64,000 nucleotides of DNA from Alphaproteobacteria bacterium (lineage in GTDB: Bacteria; Myxococcota_A; UBA796; GCA-2862545), in assembly GCA_020632915.1 (NCBI GenBank), contig JACKEP010000005.1:248001-312000 (forward strand). The letters are read 5' to 3'. Below are positions 8,123-16,978 of this stretch, one piece after another. How positions within the stretch are numbered: position 1 is the stretch's first letter; each line of letters starts with the position of its first letter. The translations under genes were made by a program, and so were the position numbers. The notes beneath the pieces are model-generated. The model saw only the letters and a program-made list of their open reading frames with translations. It was not told the DNA's origin and made no database searches.

Positions 8123-9240
8123 GGAGCGTCGGCGTCTGGGTCCTCGGTCGGCGCGCGCAATACGAGCTCCGAGCGGTGGTGCAGGTCGACCTGCGGGAAC
8201 GGGATCTCGATGCCGGCCTCGCGCAACCCCTTGTGGATCGCGACGACGAGCTGGTCGACGGCGTCCTCCTTCTGCGCCGGATCGGCGATCCAGCCGAACA
8301 CCGTGACGTCGATGCCGGAGTCACCGAAGCCCTTGAACCGTACCATGGGGCCGTGGCGGGGATCGTCGCGGACGAACACGGCCAGCCGCCCGCCCACCTC
8401 CAGGAGCACCTCGCGGACCTTGTCGAGGTCGCTGCCGTAGGCCACCTGGACCGGCACCCCCACGCGTTCCCGCCGGGAGGGACCGGCCGACTCGTTCTGC
8501 ACCCGCGCCGAGGCCATCAACGCGTTGGGCATGACGATCTCGACCTCGTCCCGCGTGAGCAGGCGGGTCGTGCGCAGGCGGATCTCGGTCACGCGTCCGC
8601 GGGTGCCGTCGTCGAGGACCAGGAAGTCACCCAGCTGGTAGGGCGCGTCGGCGAGGATGAACACACCGGCGAACAGGTTCGACAGGGTCTCCTGGGCGGC
8701 GAAGCCGACGGCGATGCCGGCGATGCCGAACGACGCCAGCCACGTGGTGAGCTCGACACCCCACGCGGTGAGGAACAGGTAGAGCGTGACCAGCGTCACG
8801 CCGCCCTTCCACACCACGTCGAAGATCGGCAGCGTGCGCGACTGGAGCCAGGAGCGGCTGTCCTGTCCGTGGGCAGCCTGGTTGAGCACCTCGGTGCCGA
8901 TCCGGAACAGCTGCAGGCCCCAGGCGATCACGCCCAGCGACAGCAGCACCGACCGCGCGGTGGCGACGGCAGGGTCGGGCACCTCGAGCGCCACCAGGGC
9001 GTAGGCGATGCCGGCCAGCACGAACGACATCGCCACGAGGTTGGTCAGCCGACGCACCACGCGCTCGGACACCGGCAGCTTCCAGCGATCCCGGGCCCGC
9101 CTCAGCAGCCAGCGGGCGATCACGTCGACGACGACCGCCACCACCAGGAACGCCGCGAACACCACGGCCGCGCGGACGGGCGGCTGGTGGAGGACGGCGT
9201 CGAGCCAGGGGAAGCGCTCCAGCAGGTCGTCGACGTCCAC
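8119..9240 (-). CDS. MscS-family mechanosensitive channel
   Basis: A 373-aa small-conductance mechanosensitive channel homologue. Residues 15-180 hold four to five hydrophobic helices. The pore-lining region reads WLASFGIAGIAVGFAAQETL followed by SNLFAGVFIL, with the Gly/Ala packing pattern of MscS TM3. It is followed by the beta domain (YQLGDFLVLDDGTRGRVTEI, RTTRLLTRDEVEIVMPNA) and the C-terminal alpha/beta vestibule. Such channels sit in the inner membrane and release solutes on osmotic downshock. The C-terminus ends in a short Asp-rich tail. It overlaps the next minus-strand gene by 4 bp. Confidence 0.92.
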   Translation of the reverse strand: MDVDDLLERFPWLDAVLHQPPVRAAVVFAAFLVVAVVVDVIARWLLRRARDRWKLPVSERVVRRLTNLVAMSFVLAGIAYALVALEVPDPAVATARSVLLSLGVIAWGLQLFRIGTEVLNQAAHGQDSRSWLQSRTLPIFDVVWKGGVTLVTLYLFLTAWGVELTTWLASFGIAGIAVGFAAQETLSNLFAGVFILADAPYQLGDFLVLDDGTRGRVTEIRLRTTRLLTRDEVEIVMPNALMASARVQNESAGPSRRERVGVPVQVAYGSDLDKVREVLLEVGGRLAVFVRDDPRHGPMVRFKGFGDSGIDVTVFGWIADPAQKEDAVDQLVVAIHKGLREAGIEIPFPQVDLHHRSELVLRAPTEDPDADAP

Positions 9241-9354
9241 GGCAGCTCCGGCGTGGTCGCCAGCGTACGGACGGCGCGCACCCGGCGCAACATCGAGACG
9301 GTCCTAGACCTTCACGACGGGCACCCCCGTGGCAGGCTCGCGCAGGAGGTCACG

Positions 9355-10029
9355 ATGGCGATCGAGGTGTGGTGGGGGAGCGGCAGCCCCTTCGCGTGGC
9401 GGGTGCTGCTCGCCCTGGAGCTCAAGGGCATCGACTACGACAGCCGGTTGATCTCGTTCGGCGACCGCGAGCACAAGACGCCGGCGTACCTGGCCAGGAA
9501 CCCGCGGGGCAAGGTGCCCGTGCTCGTCGACGGCGACATCGTGGTCTACGAGTCGCTCGCGATCCTGGCCTACCTCGAGTCGACCTACCCCGAGCGCGCG
9601 CTGTTCGGGACGCACCCGGCGGAGGTCGCCCGGGTGTGGCGATGCGTCGCCGAGAACGAGAACTACGGCTGGGCCCTGTTCCGCCGGGTCATCCGTCCGC
9701 TGTACTTCGGCACCGTGGACCGGGATCGAGACGACCTGTTCGCCGCGTTGCCCGAGGTCCACGTCGAGCTGGCGCGCCTCGAGGGTGCGCTCGCCGAGGG
9801 GCCCTGGCTCGCCGGCCAGGAGGCCACGGCTGCTGAGTGCTGCTGGTACCCGGTGCTGCGCGGCCTCGTGCGGGCCGCCGGCAAGCCCGAGGCCGACGCG
9901 CTCGAGCTGGGTGTGCTCCCGCTGGAGGCGACCTACCCGCGCCTGGCCGCGTGGATGGGGCGTGTGGAGGCGCTGCCGGGGTTCGCGCGCACCTGGCCCC
10001 CGCACTGGGGGGCACCGCCGTCACCGTGA
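9355..10029 (+). CDS. Glutathione S-transferase family protein
   Basis: A 224-aa GST. The thioredoxin-like N-terminal domain contains GSGSPFAWRVLLALE (active-site Ser region), the cis-Pro motif GKVPVLVDG, and ESLAILAYLESTYPE, which binds the gamma-glutamyl part of glutathione. The helical C-terminal domain follows from residue 90. ATG 9355 has AGGAGG at 9344-9349, and a TAGACCT element at 9305-9311 may be its -10. It stands alone between convergent and divergent neighbours. Glutathione conjugation or a maleylacetoacetate-isomerase-like reaction are both possible; nothing in the context decides. Confidence 0.9.
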   Translation: MAIEVWWGSGSPFAWRVLLALELKGIDYDSRLISFGDREHKTPAYLARNPRGKVPVLVDGDIVVYESLAILAYLESTYPERALFGTHPAEVARVWRCVAENENYGWALFRRVIRPLYFGTVDRDRDDLFAALPEVHVELARLEGALAEGPWLAGQEATAAECCWYPVLRGLVRAAGKPEADALELGVLPLEATYPRLAAWMGRVEALPGFARTWPPHWGAPPSP

Positions 10030-10054
10030 GTCGACGTCGAACGCCAGCTCACGG
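10024..10054. terminator. Hairpin CCGTGAG/CTCACGG at convergent ends
   Basis: CCGTGAG at 10024-10030 contains the GST stop codon and pairs with CTCACGG at 10048-10054. The 17-nt loop itself holds a 10-nt palindrome (TCGACGTCGA). The same two arms recur at the dctP/dctM junction (58837-58851). It lies before the convergent end of icmF. Confidence 0.4.
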
Positions 10055-10062
10055 GCGGTGGC

Positions 10063-13000
10063 CTAGAGGTTGCGGCGGTAGGCGCCACCCACCTCGTACA
10101 GGGCGTGGGTGATCTGACCGAGGGTGGCGACCCGCACGGTGTGCATCAGCTCGCCGAACAGGTTGCCGTGGGCGAGCGCCACCTGCTGCAGCCGTGCGAG
10201 GGCGGCGTCGACCTCGTCCGCGTGCGCAGCCTGGAATGCGCGCACGCTGGCGATCTGCGCGTCCTTCTCCTCCGGAGCGGCCCGTCGCAGCTCCGGGGTC
10301 TCGGGCATCCAGTCCTCGCCCTTGGAGGGGTCGAGGAAGGTGTTGATCCCCACGATGGGCAGCGAGCCGTCGTGCTTGCGGTGCTCGTAGACCATCGACT
10401 CCTCCTGGATCGTGCTGCGCTGGTACTGCAGCTCCATGGCCCCCAGGACGCCACCGCGGCTGTTGAGCCGCTCGAACTCGGCCAGGACCGCGGCCTCGAC
10501 GGCGTCGGTGAGGTGCTCGACGAAGTACGACCCCTGGAGGTTGTTCTCGTTGAACGCGGCGCCGAACTCGCGGTTGATGATCAGCTGGATGGCCATCGCC
10601 CGGCGCACCGACTCCTCGGTGGGGGTGGTGATCGCCTCGTCGTAGGCGTTGGTGTGCAGGCTGTTGCAGTTGTCGGTGATCGCCAGCAACGCCTGGAGCG
10701 TGGTGCGGATGTCGTTGAACTGGATCTCGCGGGCGTGCAGCGACCGACCGGACGTCTGGATGTGGTACTTGAGCTGCTGGCTGCGCGCCGAGGCGCCGTA
10801 CCGTTCGCGCATCGCCACGGCCCAGATGCGCCGCGCCACGCGGCCGAGCACGGTGTACTCGGGGTCGAGGCCGTTGCTGAAGAAGAACGACAGGTTCGGG
10901 GCGAAGTCGTCGATCGCCATGCCCCGGGCCAGGTAGTACTCGACGATGGTGAACCCGTTCGCCAGCGTGAACGCGAGCTGGGTGATGGGGTTCGCGCCGG
11001 CCTCGGCGATGTGGTAGCCGCTGATCGACACGGAATAGAAGTTGCGAACGCCGTTTTCGATGAACCACGCCTGGATGTCGCCCATCATCTTCAGCGCGAA
11101 CTCGGTGGAGAAGATGCAGGTGTTCTGGGCCTGATCCTCCTTGAGGATGTCGGCCTGCACGGTGCCGCGCACGGTCCGGACGGCCTCGGCCGTGAGGCGC
11201 TGGCGCGTGGCCTCGTCGGGATCGCCGCCGTTCGCGGCAGCCCACCGGGCGATGTGGTCGTCGATCGCGGTGTTGAAGAACATCGCCAGCAGCATGGGCG
11301 CCGGGCCGTTGATCGTCATGCTCACCGACGTCGTGGGCGCGCACAGATCGAAGTCGGCGTACAGGCGTTTCATGTCGTCGAGGTGGGGCACGCTCACGCC
11401 CGACTCCCCGATCTTGCCGTAGATGTCGGGCCTCGCGTCCGGGTCCTCACCGTAGAGCGTGACGCTGTCGAACGCCGTGGACAGGCGGTGGGCCGTCTCC
11501 CCCTCGCAGAGCAGGTGGAAGCGCCGGTTGGTCTTGTCGGGACCGCCCTCGCCGGCGAACATCCGCTTGGGGTCCTCGCCGGTGCGCTTGAGCGGGAACA
11601 CGCCGCCGGTGAACGGGAACTGCCCGGGCACGTTCTCCTTGCGCAGGAACCGGACGATCTCCCCGTGATCGCGGGTGCGGTCGGGCACCACCACGCGCGG
11701 CACGTCGAGGCCGGCGAGGCTGCGGCGGGTGAGGGGCTGACGGATCTCCTTGCCGCGCACCCGGTAGGCCAGCTCGGGCTGGTGGTAGGCGTCGACGGTG
11801 GCGTGCCAGCCGTCGAGCTGCTGCTTGATGCCGGGGTCGAGGGCGGCGTCGGCGGCGGCCAGGTGGTCGGCCAGCACGGGCGCCGCGTCGGTCTCGGACA
11901 GCTCGTCGAGCGTCTCGGACAGCCGCTGGCGGCGGCGCGCCGCGTCGATGAGGGCGTCGGTCCGATCGTGGTAGGCGCGGACCGTGTCGGCGATGTCGGC
12001 GAGGTAGCGCTGGCGGTCGGCGGCGACGAGCGGCGGAGCGTCGTCCGTCGCGCGCGTCTCGGGGCGCGTGAGCCGTGAGTCGGCGGAGAAGCCCCCGTCG
12101 GGGCCGAGGCGCTCGGCGAGCACATCGAGGATCCCTCGGTACAGGGCCGTCACACCTGCATCGTTGAACCGCGCGGCGACGGTGCCGTAGACGGGCAGCG
12201 CCTCGTCGTCGGCGGACCACAGCTCACGGTTGCGGCGCAGCTGCTTGCGGACGTCGCGCAGCGCGTCGCGCGCTCCCCGCTTGCCGAACTTGTTGATCGC
12301 GACGAGGTCGGCGTAGTCGAGCATGTCGATCTTCTCGAGCTGGCTCGGCGCGCCGTACTCGGGGGTCATCACGTACAGGCTCACGGTGGCCAGCTCGGTG
12401 ATATCGGCGTCGCCCTGGCCGATGCCGCTCGTCTCGACGATGACCAGATCGTAGCCAGCCGCCCGGCACACGCTGACCGCCTCCCGGATGGCGCCGGACA
12501 GCTCGCCCTTGCGGGCGCGGGTGGCGAGGCTGCGCATGTAGACGCGGGCCGGATCGATGGCGTTCATCCGGATGCGGTCGCCGAGCAGCGCGCCACCCGT
12601 GCGCTTGCGGGTGGGGTCGACCGACAGGACCGCGACGCGGTCGGTGGGGCGATCGAAGAGCCAGCGACGCAGCAGCTCGTCGGTGAGCGACGACTTTCCC
12701 GCCCCGCCGGTGCCGGTGATGCCGAGCACCGGGGCAGGACGCGCGGCGGCCGCCGCGGCGAGGGCCTCGCGGGTGGAGGCCGGGAGCTGATCGGGGTGGT
12801 CGAGCGCGGCTTCGGCGCGGGTGATCATGCGGGCCACGGCGCCGACGTCACCGCGCACGACGTCGTCGACGGTGGCCGGCGCGAGGGCGGCGGGGTCGAA
12901 GTCGGCGCGGCGGATCAGGTCGTCGATCATGCCCTGGAGGCCCAGGCGGATGCCGTCCTCGGGGGCGTAGATGCGATCGACGCTGCCCTCGTCCTGCAGC

Positions 13001-13335
13001 GCGGCGATCTCCTCGGGCACGATCACGCCCCCGCCCCCGCCGAAGATCCGGACGTGGCCGGCGCCGCGCTCGTCGAGCAGGCGCCGCACGTAGCGGAAGT
13101 ACTCCATGTGGCCGCCCTGGTAGGACGACACCGCCACGGCCTGGGCGTCTTCGTGGATCGCGGCCCACACGACGTCGTCGGCGGTGCGGTTGTGACCCAG
13201 GTGGATCACCTCGCAGCCCGACGCCTGCAGGATGCGGCGCATGATGTTGATCGCGGCGTCGTGGCCGTCGAAGAGGGAGGCCGCGGTGACGACGCGCACG
13301 GGATGCTGCGCGCGGTAGCGGTCGTGGGTGTTCAT
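10063..13335 (-). CDS. icmF: Fused isobutyryl-CoA mutase IcmF
   Basis: About 1090 aa with the full IcmF order. An N-terminal B12 domain has the cobalt-ligand motif DGHDAA near residue 23. A MeaB-like G-protein chaperone follows, with P-loop GITGTGGAGKSS near residue 206. Then come a linker and the TIM-barrel mutase with FPFTGGVFPLKR; at this position methylmalonyl-CoA mutases have a Tyr-containing motif instead, so isobutyryl/n-butyryl-CoA (or a related branched acyl-CoA) is the likely substrate pair. The B12 cofactor is shared with the CarH-like regulator's ligand. ATG 13335 is chosen, with GGTGAG just upstream; an in-frame GTG at 13344 is an alternative. It lies 73 nt downstream of an L,D-transpeptidase on the same strand; a functional link is not apparent. 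Confidence 0.93.
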   Translation of the reverse strand: MNTHDRYRAQHPVRVVTAASLFDGHDAAINIMRRILQASGCEVIHLGHNRTADDVVWAAIHEDAQAVAVSSYQGGHMEYFRYVRRLLDERGAGHVRIFGGGGGVIVPEEIAALQDEGSVDRIYAPEDGIRLGLQGMIDDLIRRADFDPAALAPATVDDVVRGDVGAVARMITRAEAALDHPDQLPASTREALAAAAAARPAPVLGITGTGGAGKSSLTDELLRRWLFDRPTDRVAVLSVDPTRKRTGGALLGDRIRMNAIDPARVYMRSLATRARKGELSGAIREAVSVCRAAGYDLVIVETSGIGQGDADITELATVSLYVMTPEYGAPSQLEKIDMLDYADLVAINKFGKRGARDALRDVRKQLRRNRELWSADDEALPVYGTVAARFNDAGVTALYRGILDVLAERLGPDGGFSADSRLTRPETRATDDAPPLVAADRQRYLADIADTVRAYHDRTDALIDAARRRQRLSETLDELSETDAAPVLADHLAAADAALDPGIKQQLDGWHATVDAYHQPELAYRVRGKEIRQPLTRRSLAGLDVPRVVVPDRTRDHGEIVRFLRKENVPGQFPFTGGVFPLKRTGEDPKRMFAGEGGPDKTNRRFHLLCEGETAHRLSTAFDSVTLYGEDPDARPDIYGKIGESGVSVPHLDDMKRLYADFDLCAPTTSVSMTINGPAPMLLAMFFNTAIDDHIARWAAANGGDPDEATRQRLTAEAVRTVRGTVQADILKEDQAQNTCIFSTEFALKMMGDIQAWFIENGVRNFYSVSISGYHIAEAGANPITQLAFTLANGFTIVEYYLARGMAIDDFAPNLSFFFSNGLDPEYTVLGRVARRIWAVAMRERYGASARSQQLKYHIQTSGRSLHAREIQFNDIRTTLQALLAITDNCNSLHTNAYDEAITTPTEESVRRAMAIQLIINREFGAAFNENNLQGSYFVEHLTDAVEAAVLAEFERLNSRGGVLGAMELQYQRSTIQEESMVYEHRKHDGSLPIVGINTFLDPSKGEDWMPETPELRRAAPEEKDAQIASVRAFQAAHADEVDAALARLQQVALAHGNLFGELMHTVRVATLGQITHALYEVGGAYRRNL

Positions 13336-13408
13336 GGGGCTCACCAGCGTGTCGTCGGCAGGCGTATCGCGGTGGGTCGGGCGGAGCCGTCCCCCGGGGC
13401 CCGGCGCG

Positions 13409-14833
13409 CTAGAAGCCGCGACGGCGGTCCACGACGGCCTTGGACCCCTCGCGCACCCGCAGGAGCGTGCCCGGGTCGTCCACCGCTTCGTCGATGGTGA
13501 GCCAGCCCGGCGGCAGGGTGGGGTGGACCGCGTCGAAGATCCACGCGGCGTCGTAGGGGGCCAGGTTGATGCAGCCGTGGCTGGTGACCTGGCCGAAGCG
13601 GTTGTGCCAGAACGCGCCGTGCAGGGCGTACCGCGGCCAGAAGTGCATCACCCAGGGCACGGACTCGACGAAGTAGGGCTGGGTGGACTCGGGCAGGGAG
13701 GCCATGTCCCACCACGCCGCCTTGTCGAACACCCGGTACAGTCCCGTGGGGGTCTCGTGGCCCTTCGAGCCCGTGGCCACGAGGGTGACGTACAGGGGCA
13801 GCGCGCCCCGCCGGACGGCGAGCATCTGCTGGTCCAGGTCGACGTCGAGCCACACCTCCGGCGCCGCGGCGAGGGCCGGCTCGGGCGGCGGGGCGTCATG
13901 CCACCAGCGCACCGTGCCGTCGTCCCGTACCCAGCCCCCCGGGTGCGCGTCGGCGCGGTCGATCACGCGCAGCCACCCCTTGTGGGGACCGCTCGCCGCC
14001 TCGACCCACAGGCCCCGGTGGTGCTCGGCCGTCCACGTGACCTCGGAGGCGGTCTCGGGCAGCGCACGGACGGGCACGCCCCGCGTGGCGATCGCCCAGC
14101 CCGGGACCGCGCCGCGCGGCGGGGGCTCCAGCGCGAGCTCGACACCCCGCAGCCGGCTCACGGCGTACAGGTAGACGCCGTCGAGGGGCACCACGTGGCC
14201 GTCCGGCCGGGTGAGCACCGTGCCCTTGGGCGTGTCGAGCAGCCCGGTGAACGCGTACTGCCGGTAGCCCTGCAGCGTCGACAGGGGCCTGCCGGCGACG
14301 AAGTCGTCGACGCTGGCGTACTCCTGGCCGTTCCAGCGCATCCACCGCTTGCCGTACACGAACGGCAGCACGCCCGGCTCGGCGTCGTCGTCGCGCGGCC
14401 AGACACCGTCCTTGAAGTACGCCGCGGACTCCTCGGGGGTGGGCGGGTCGAAGGCCAGCACCTGGGGCAGGGAGCGCGGTGTGGCGTCGGTCGCGGTCGT
14501 GTCGTCGAGGCAGGTCCACGCACCGGCACCCACGCGCCCCCAGCCGTCGTCGCAACCCGGGGTGGGGTCGGCCCGCTCGTAGACGGGGAACGGCGCGAAG
14601 GCGGCGATGCGCCCGCGCACGCTCGCGTCGCGGTCGGGACGCACCCGCGCCCGCAGGACCACGGCGCTGCGGCGCTGTTCGAGCGGTGCGTCCCCGGCGC
14701 TCGCGGGCAGCAGGCCGCCGGCGTCGCTGCGGCCGCGGGGGAGGGCGGCCCACGACGTGAGCGTGTCGCACGCCGGCGCCGTGGCCAAGGCCACGAGCAG
14801 CACGGACCGGCGCCAGCGGCCGTGCCGGGACAC
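13409..14833 (-). CDS. L,D-transpeptidase (YkuD) lipoprotein
   Basis: A 474-aa protein with a C-terminal YkuD domain: HGAFWHNRFGQVTSHGCINL supplies the catalytic His and Cys (SHGC). GTG 14833 gives an N-terminal signal MSRHGRWRRSVLLVALATAP and a lipobox-like Cys, so a membrane-anchored periplasmic enzyme is likely. The 300-residue middle region has SH3-like features (RGVPVRALPETASEVTW, HHRGLWVEAASGPHKGWLRV) that may bind peptidoglycan. It starts 8 nt after the stop of another L,D-transpeptidase, without a clear Shine-Dalgarno site, so it probably depends on coupling. Role: 3-3 cross-linking of peptidoglycan or attachment of envelope proteins. Confidence 0.85.
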   Translation of the reverse strand: MSRHGRWRRSVLLVALATAPACDTLTSWAALPRGRSDAGGLLPASAGDAPLEQRRSAVVLRARVRPDRDASVRGRIAAFAPFPVYERADPTPGCDDGWGRVGAGAWTCLDDTTATDATPRSLPQVLAFDPPTPEESAAYFKDGVWPRDDDAEPGVLPFVYGKRWMRWNGQEYASVDDFVAGRPLSTLQGYRQYAFTGLLDTPKGTVLTRPDGHVVPLDGVYLYAVSRLRGVELALEPPPRGAVPGWAIATRGVPVRALPETASEVTWTAEHHRGLWVEAASGPHKGWLRVIDRADAHPGGWVRDDGTVRWWHDAPPPEPALAAAPEVWLDVDLDQQMLAVRRGALPLYVTLVATGSKGHETPTGLYRVFDKAAWWDMASLPESTQPYFVESVPWVMHFWPRYALHGAFWHNRFGQVTSHGCINLAPYDAAWIFDAVHPTLPPGWLTIDEAVDDPGTLLRVREGSKAVVDRRRGF

Positions 14834-14841
14834 CGACGCCG

Positions 14842-15528
14842 TCAGGGGCGGTCGCAGTGCAGGTAGGTGGACGACGTGAGCCATGTGGCGTCGGGGTACC
14901 ACGCGAACAACGCGGCGCCGTCCTCGAGCGCGTCGATCAGCGGATCGGCGGCGTCGGGGGCCACGGCCGGGCAGCCCCAGCTCCGACCGAGACGGCCGTG
15001 GGTGCGCGCGAACGCCTCGGTGGCGTAGTCGGCGCCGTGGATGACGATCGCCCGCTCCCGTGCCCGATCGTTGAACCCGGGCTCCAGGCCGTCGAGGCGC
15101 AGCGAGCGACCGTGCTTGCCGACGTAGGTCTCGGCGGTGCGGAACAGGCCCAGGCTGGACCGGTGGGAGCCTTCGTCGTTGCCGAAGGTGGTGGCGAGGT
15201 CGTCGCCCGTGCCGCTGCCGTGGGCCACCGGCAGCTGGAACAGCAAGGTGCCGGCCTGTACGTCGAGCACCCACAAGCGCCGGGCGGTCGACGGCAGCGC
15301 GAAGTCGATGATGGCGAGGCGCTCGGGGTGGGCGGCGCCGTCCAGGTCGCCGCGGGCCGCCGCGCACGCACGGGCGTCGAGGGCGCGCGCCAGCACCACG
15401 GGATCGAGGTCTGGTGCCGTCGCCCGCAGGCTCGGCAGCGCCAGGGCCGCGACCGGCGCACGCGGGGTGGCGCCGGCGGGAGCGGCCAGGGCGCACAGCA
15501 GCACGGCGGTGGGCGCGGTTCGTCGCAT
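14842..15528 (-). CDS. Murein L,D-transpeptidase catalytic-domain family protein
   Basis: A 228-aa secreted protein: signal peptide RRTAPTAVLLCALAAPAGA, then a domain of the second L,D-transpeptidase type. It has FALPSTARRLWVLDVQAGTL, HGSGTGDD, VIHGADYATEAF and RSWGCPAV; the last two hold the catalytic His and Cys. This arrangement differs from the YkuD signature in the neighbouring enzyme, so the two are distant relatives, not a recent duplication. ATG 15528 is preceded by TATCGT only 6 nt away and no Shine-Dalgarno site, so the message may be leaderless; an ATG at 15564 is a less likely start because it delays the signal peptide. Confidence 0.8.
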   Translation of the reverse strand: MRRTAPTAVLLCALAAPAGATPRAPVAALALPSLRATAPDLDPVVLARALDARACAAARGDLDGAAHPERLAIIDFALPSTARRLWVLDVQAGTLLFQLPVAHGSGTGDDLATTFGNDEGSHRSSLGLFRTAETYVGKHGRSLRLDGLEPGFNDRARERAIVIHGADYATEAFARTHGRLGRSWGCPAVAPDAADPLIDALEDGAALFAWYPDATWLTSSTYLHCDRP

Positions 15529-15639
15529 CGCGCAACGATACACACCGTTCGCCCGATCGGCCATCCCCGTGCGCCGGCCCGGCGGGTGCGGCGCTTCGAG
15601 GGGGTGGTTACCGCTGGGGTCGTCGACTGTGGAGGCACG

Positions 15640-15792
15640 ATGGGCACCGAAGGCTACCGGATGTACGCCGACGAGCCGATCTACAAGCGGATCCCGTGGT
15701 GGGCGTGGGTGCTGGGCGCGGGCGTCCTGCTGCTGGTGCTCGGGCGTCGTCGCACGCGCCGCGGCGCCGAGTTCGAGGACTACCTCTCCTGA
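15640..15792 (+). CDS. Small single-pass membrane protein (50 aa)
   Basis: ATG 15640 has GGAGG at 15631-15635. The 50-aa product has one hydrophobic helix (WWAWVLGAGVLLLVLG) followed by RRRTRRGAEFEDYLS, so it is probably an inner-membrane protein with a basic cytoplasmic tail. No family is recognised. It is the first gene of a tightly overlapping group with a 51-aa protein and a DUF547 lipoprotein. The good ribosome binding site and the overlaps make it a credible gene despite its size. Confidence 0.6.
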   Translation: MGTEGYRMYADEPIYKRIPWWAWVLGAGVLLLVLGRRRTRRGAEFEDYLS

Positions 15793-15944
15793 ACGCCCGA
15801 CGCGCGCTCACGGTCCTGATCGTCGCGGGGATCACCTGCGCTGCGGTGCTGTGGTGGGTCGGAGGCGAGGATCCCGACCGGGCGTGGCAGCCTGTCGCCA
15901 CGGCGGGCGAGGCCGCGGTCCAGGCGGTCCAGGGCGCACCGTGA
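15789..15944 (+). CDS. Small membrane protein, probable CTG start (51 aa)
   Basis: The only plausible start in this frame is CTG 15789, which overlaps the upstream stop as CTGA, the same geometry as the GTGA overlaps used throughout this window. GAGGA at 15775-15779 is 9 nt upstream. The product has a hydrophobic helix (ALTVLIVAGITCAAVLWWV) and a short acidic, then Ala/Gln-rich, tail. Its stop (15942-15944) in turn overlaps the GTG start of the DUF547 gene. The chain of overlaps supports a real coding region; the rare CTG start is inferred. Function unknown. Confidence 0.45.
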   Translation: MNARRALTVLIVAGITCAAVLWWVGGEDPDRAWQPVATAGEAAVQAVQGAP

Positions 15945-16831
15945 TCCGCGCCCGATCGCTCGCGACGCTGGCGGTCGCCGCCGCGGTGGGCGCCTGTCGG
16001 CCGGTGATGGTGCCCGACGTCCCCGTGCCCGACGCCGACCCGTCCGATGCGTGGGAACAGGTGCTCGCCGAGGTGGTCACCGAGGACGGGCGGGTGGACT
16101 ACGACCTGCTCACCGACGAGCGCGCCGCCCTCGACGCGTACGTCGCCTGGATCGGCAAGCCGGCACGTGACGGCGGGCGCGGCGGGTTGAACCACGCCAT
16201 GGCGCTCAACGCCTACAACGCCCTCGTGATGTTCGCGGTGCTGCAGGACGGCCGACCCGACTCGGTGCTCGACGTGCCGGGGCTCGTGCCGCGGCCGGGC
16301 TTCCGCTTCTTCTACGAGCAGGCGTTCCTCGTGCAGGGCCACCCGACGTCGCTGTGGGAGATCGAGCACGAGATGCTGCGCAACAAGGTGATGGACGAGC
16401 GCGACCACGGCGCCCTGAACTGCGCCTCCGCGAGCTGTCCGCCGCTGCGGCCGGAGCTGTACCGGTCGGCTGGCCTGGACCGTCAGCTCAAGGACCAGAT
16501 GCAGGCCTGGATCGCCGACGATCGCGGTGTGCGCTTCGAAGGCGACCAGGTGCTGTTCAGCCCCATCTTCGACTGGTTCGCCTGGGACTGGTCGCTGCTC
16601 ACGGCGGGTGAGGACCTCTGCACCGCGCTGGCGAAGTACGCCCGCGGCGACCGGCGGCAGCGCCTGACCGCCCTGGCGCGCCAGGGCTGTCCCCACGGCT
16701 GGTTCGACTACGACTGGTCCCTCAACGACGCCTCGGGGCGCGGACCGGGTCGGGCCGGACCGGTCACCCGGCGGGCGCACGGCGGTGCGGACGCGCTGCG
16801 CGACACCGATCCGGCGGTCGACACCGACTGA
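15941..16831 (+). CDS. DUF547 lipoprotein
   Basis: A 296-aa protein with a lipoprotein signal (RSLATLAVAAAVGAC). The DUF547 core covers residues 40-250: DGRVDYDLLTDERAALDAYV, MALNAYNALVMFAVL, FRFFYEQAFLVQG, and the hallmark HGALNCASASCPPLRPELY, then WIADDRGVRF. DUF547 proteins are widespread envelope proteins with an uncharacterised enzyme-like fold. GTG 15941 overlaps the stop of the preceding 51-aa gene. The last 40 residues are a Gly/Arg/Asp-rich tail with no structure signal. Confidence 0.85.
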   Translation: MIRARSLATLAVAAAVGACRPVMVPDVPVPDADPSDAWEQVLAEVVTEDGRVDYDLLTDERAALDAYVAWIGKPARDGGRGGLNHAMALNAYNALVMFAVLQDGRPDSVLDVPGLVPRPGFRFFYEQAFLVQGHPTSLWEIEHEMLRNKVMDERDHGALNCASASCPPLRPELYRSAGLDRQLKDQMQAWIADDRGVRFEGDQVLFSPIFDWFAWDWSLLTAGEDLCTALAKYARGDRRQRLTALARQGCPHGWFDYDWSLNDASGRGPGRAGPVTRRAHGGADALRDTDPAVDTD

Positions 16832-16915
16832 CGCCGGTCGGCGCGCGGTGCAGCGATCCGCGCCGGTCAGGGCGCTGGCTCCCGGGTCGGATCGGGTTAC
16901 CCCGGCCCCTTTGTT

Positions 16916-16934
16916 GAAAATGACATTCAGTATC
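16916..16934. promoter_or_regulatory. Fur-box-like operator
   Basis: GAAAATGACATTCAGTATC matches the classical 19-bp Fur consensus (GATAATGATAATCATTATC) at 15 positions. It is a conspicuous AT-rich island in a GC-rich intergenic region, 45 nt before the start of the imelysin gene. It predicts iron-dependent repression of the imelysin/TonB-receptor operon. The match was counted by eye. Confidence 0.7.
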
Positions 16935-16978
16935 GTTTGCCCGAGACACGAGGGGCCCGGCCCCCGCCTGGAGAGGAC

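Noticed and set aside
10105..12078. Plus-strand frame of 657 codons opposite icmF
   Set aside because: Antisense shadow; icmF on the minus strand has all expected domains and motifs in this interval.
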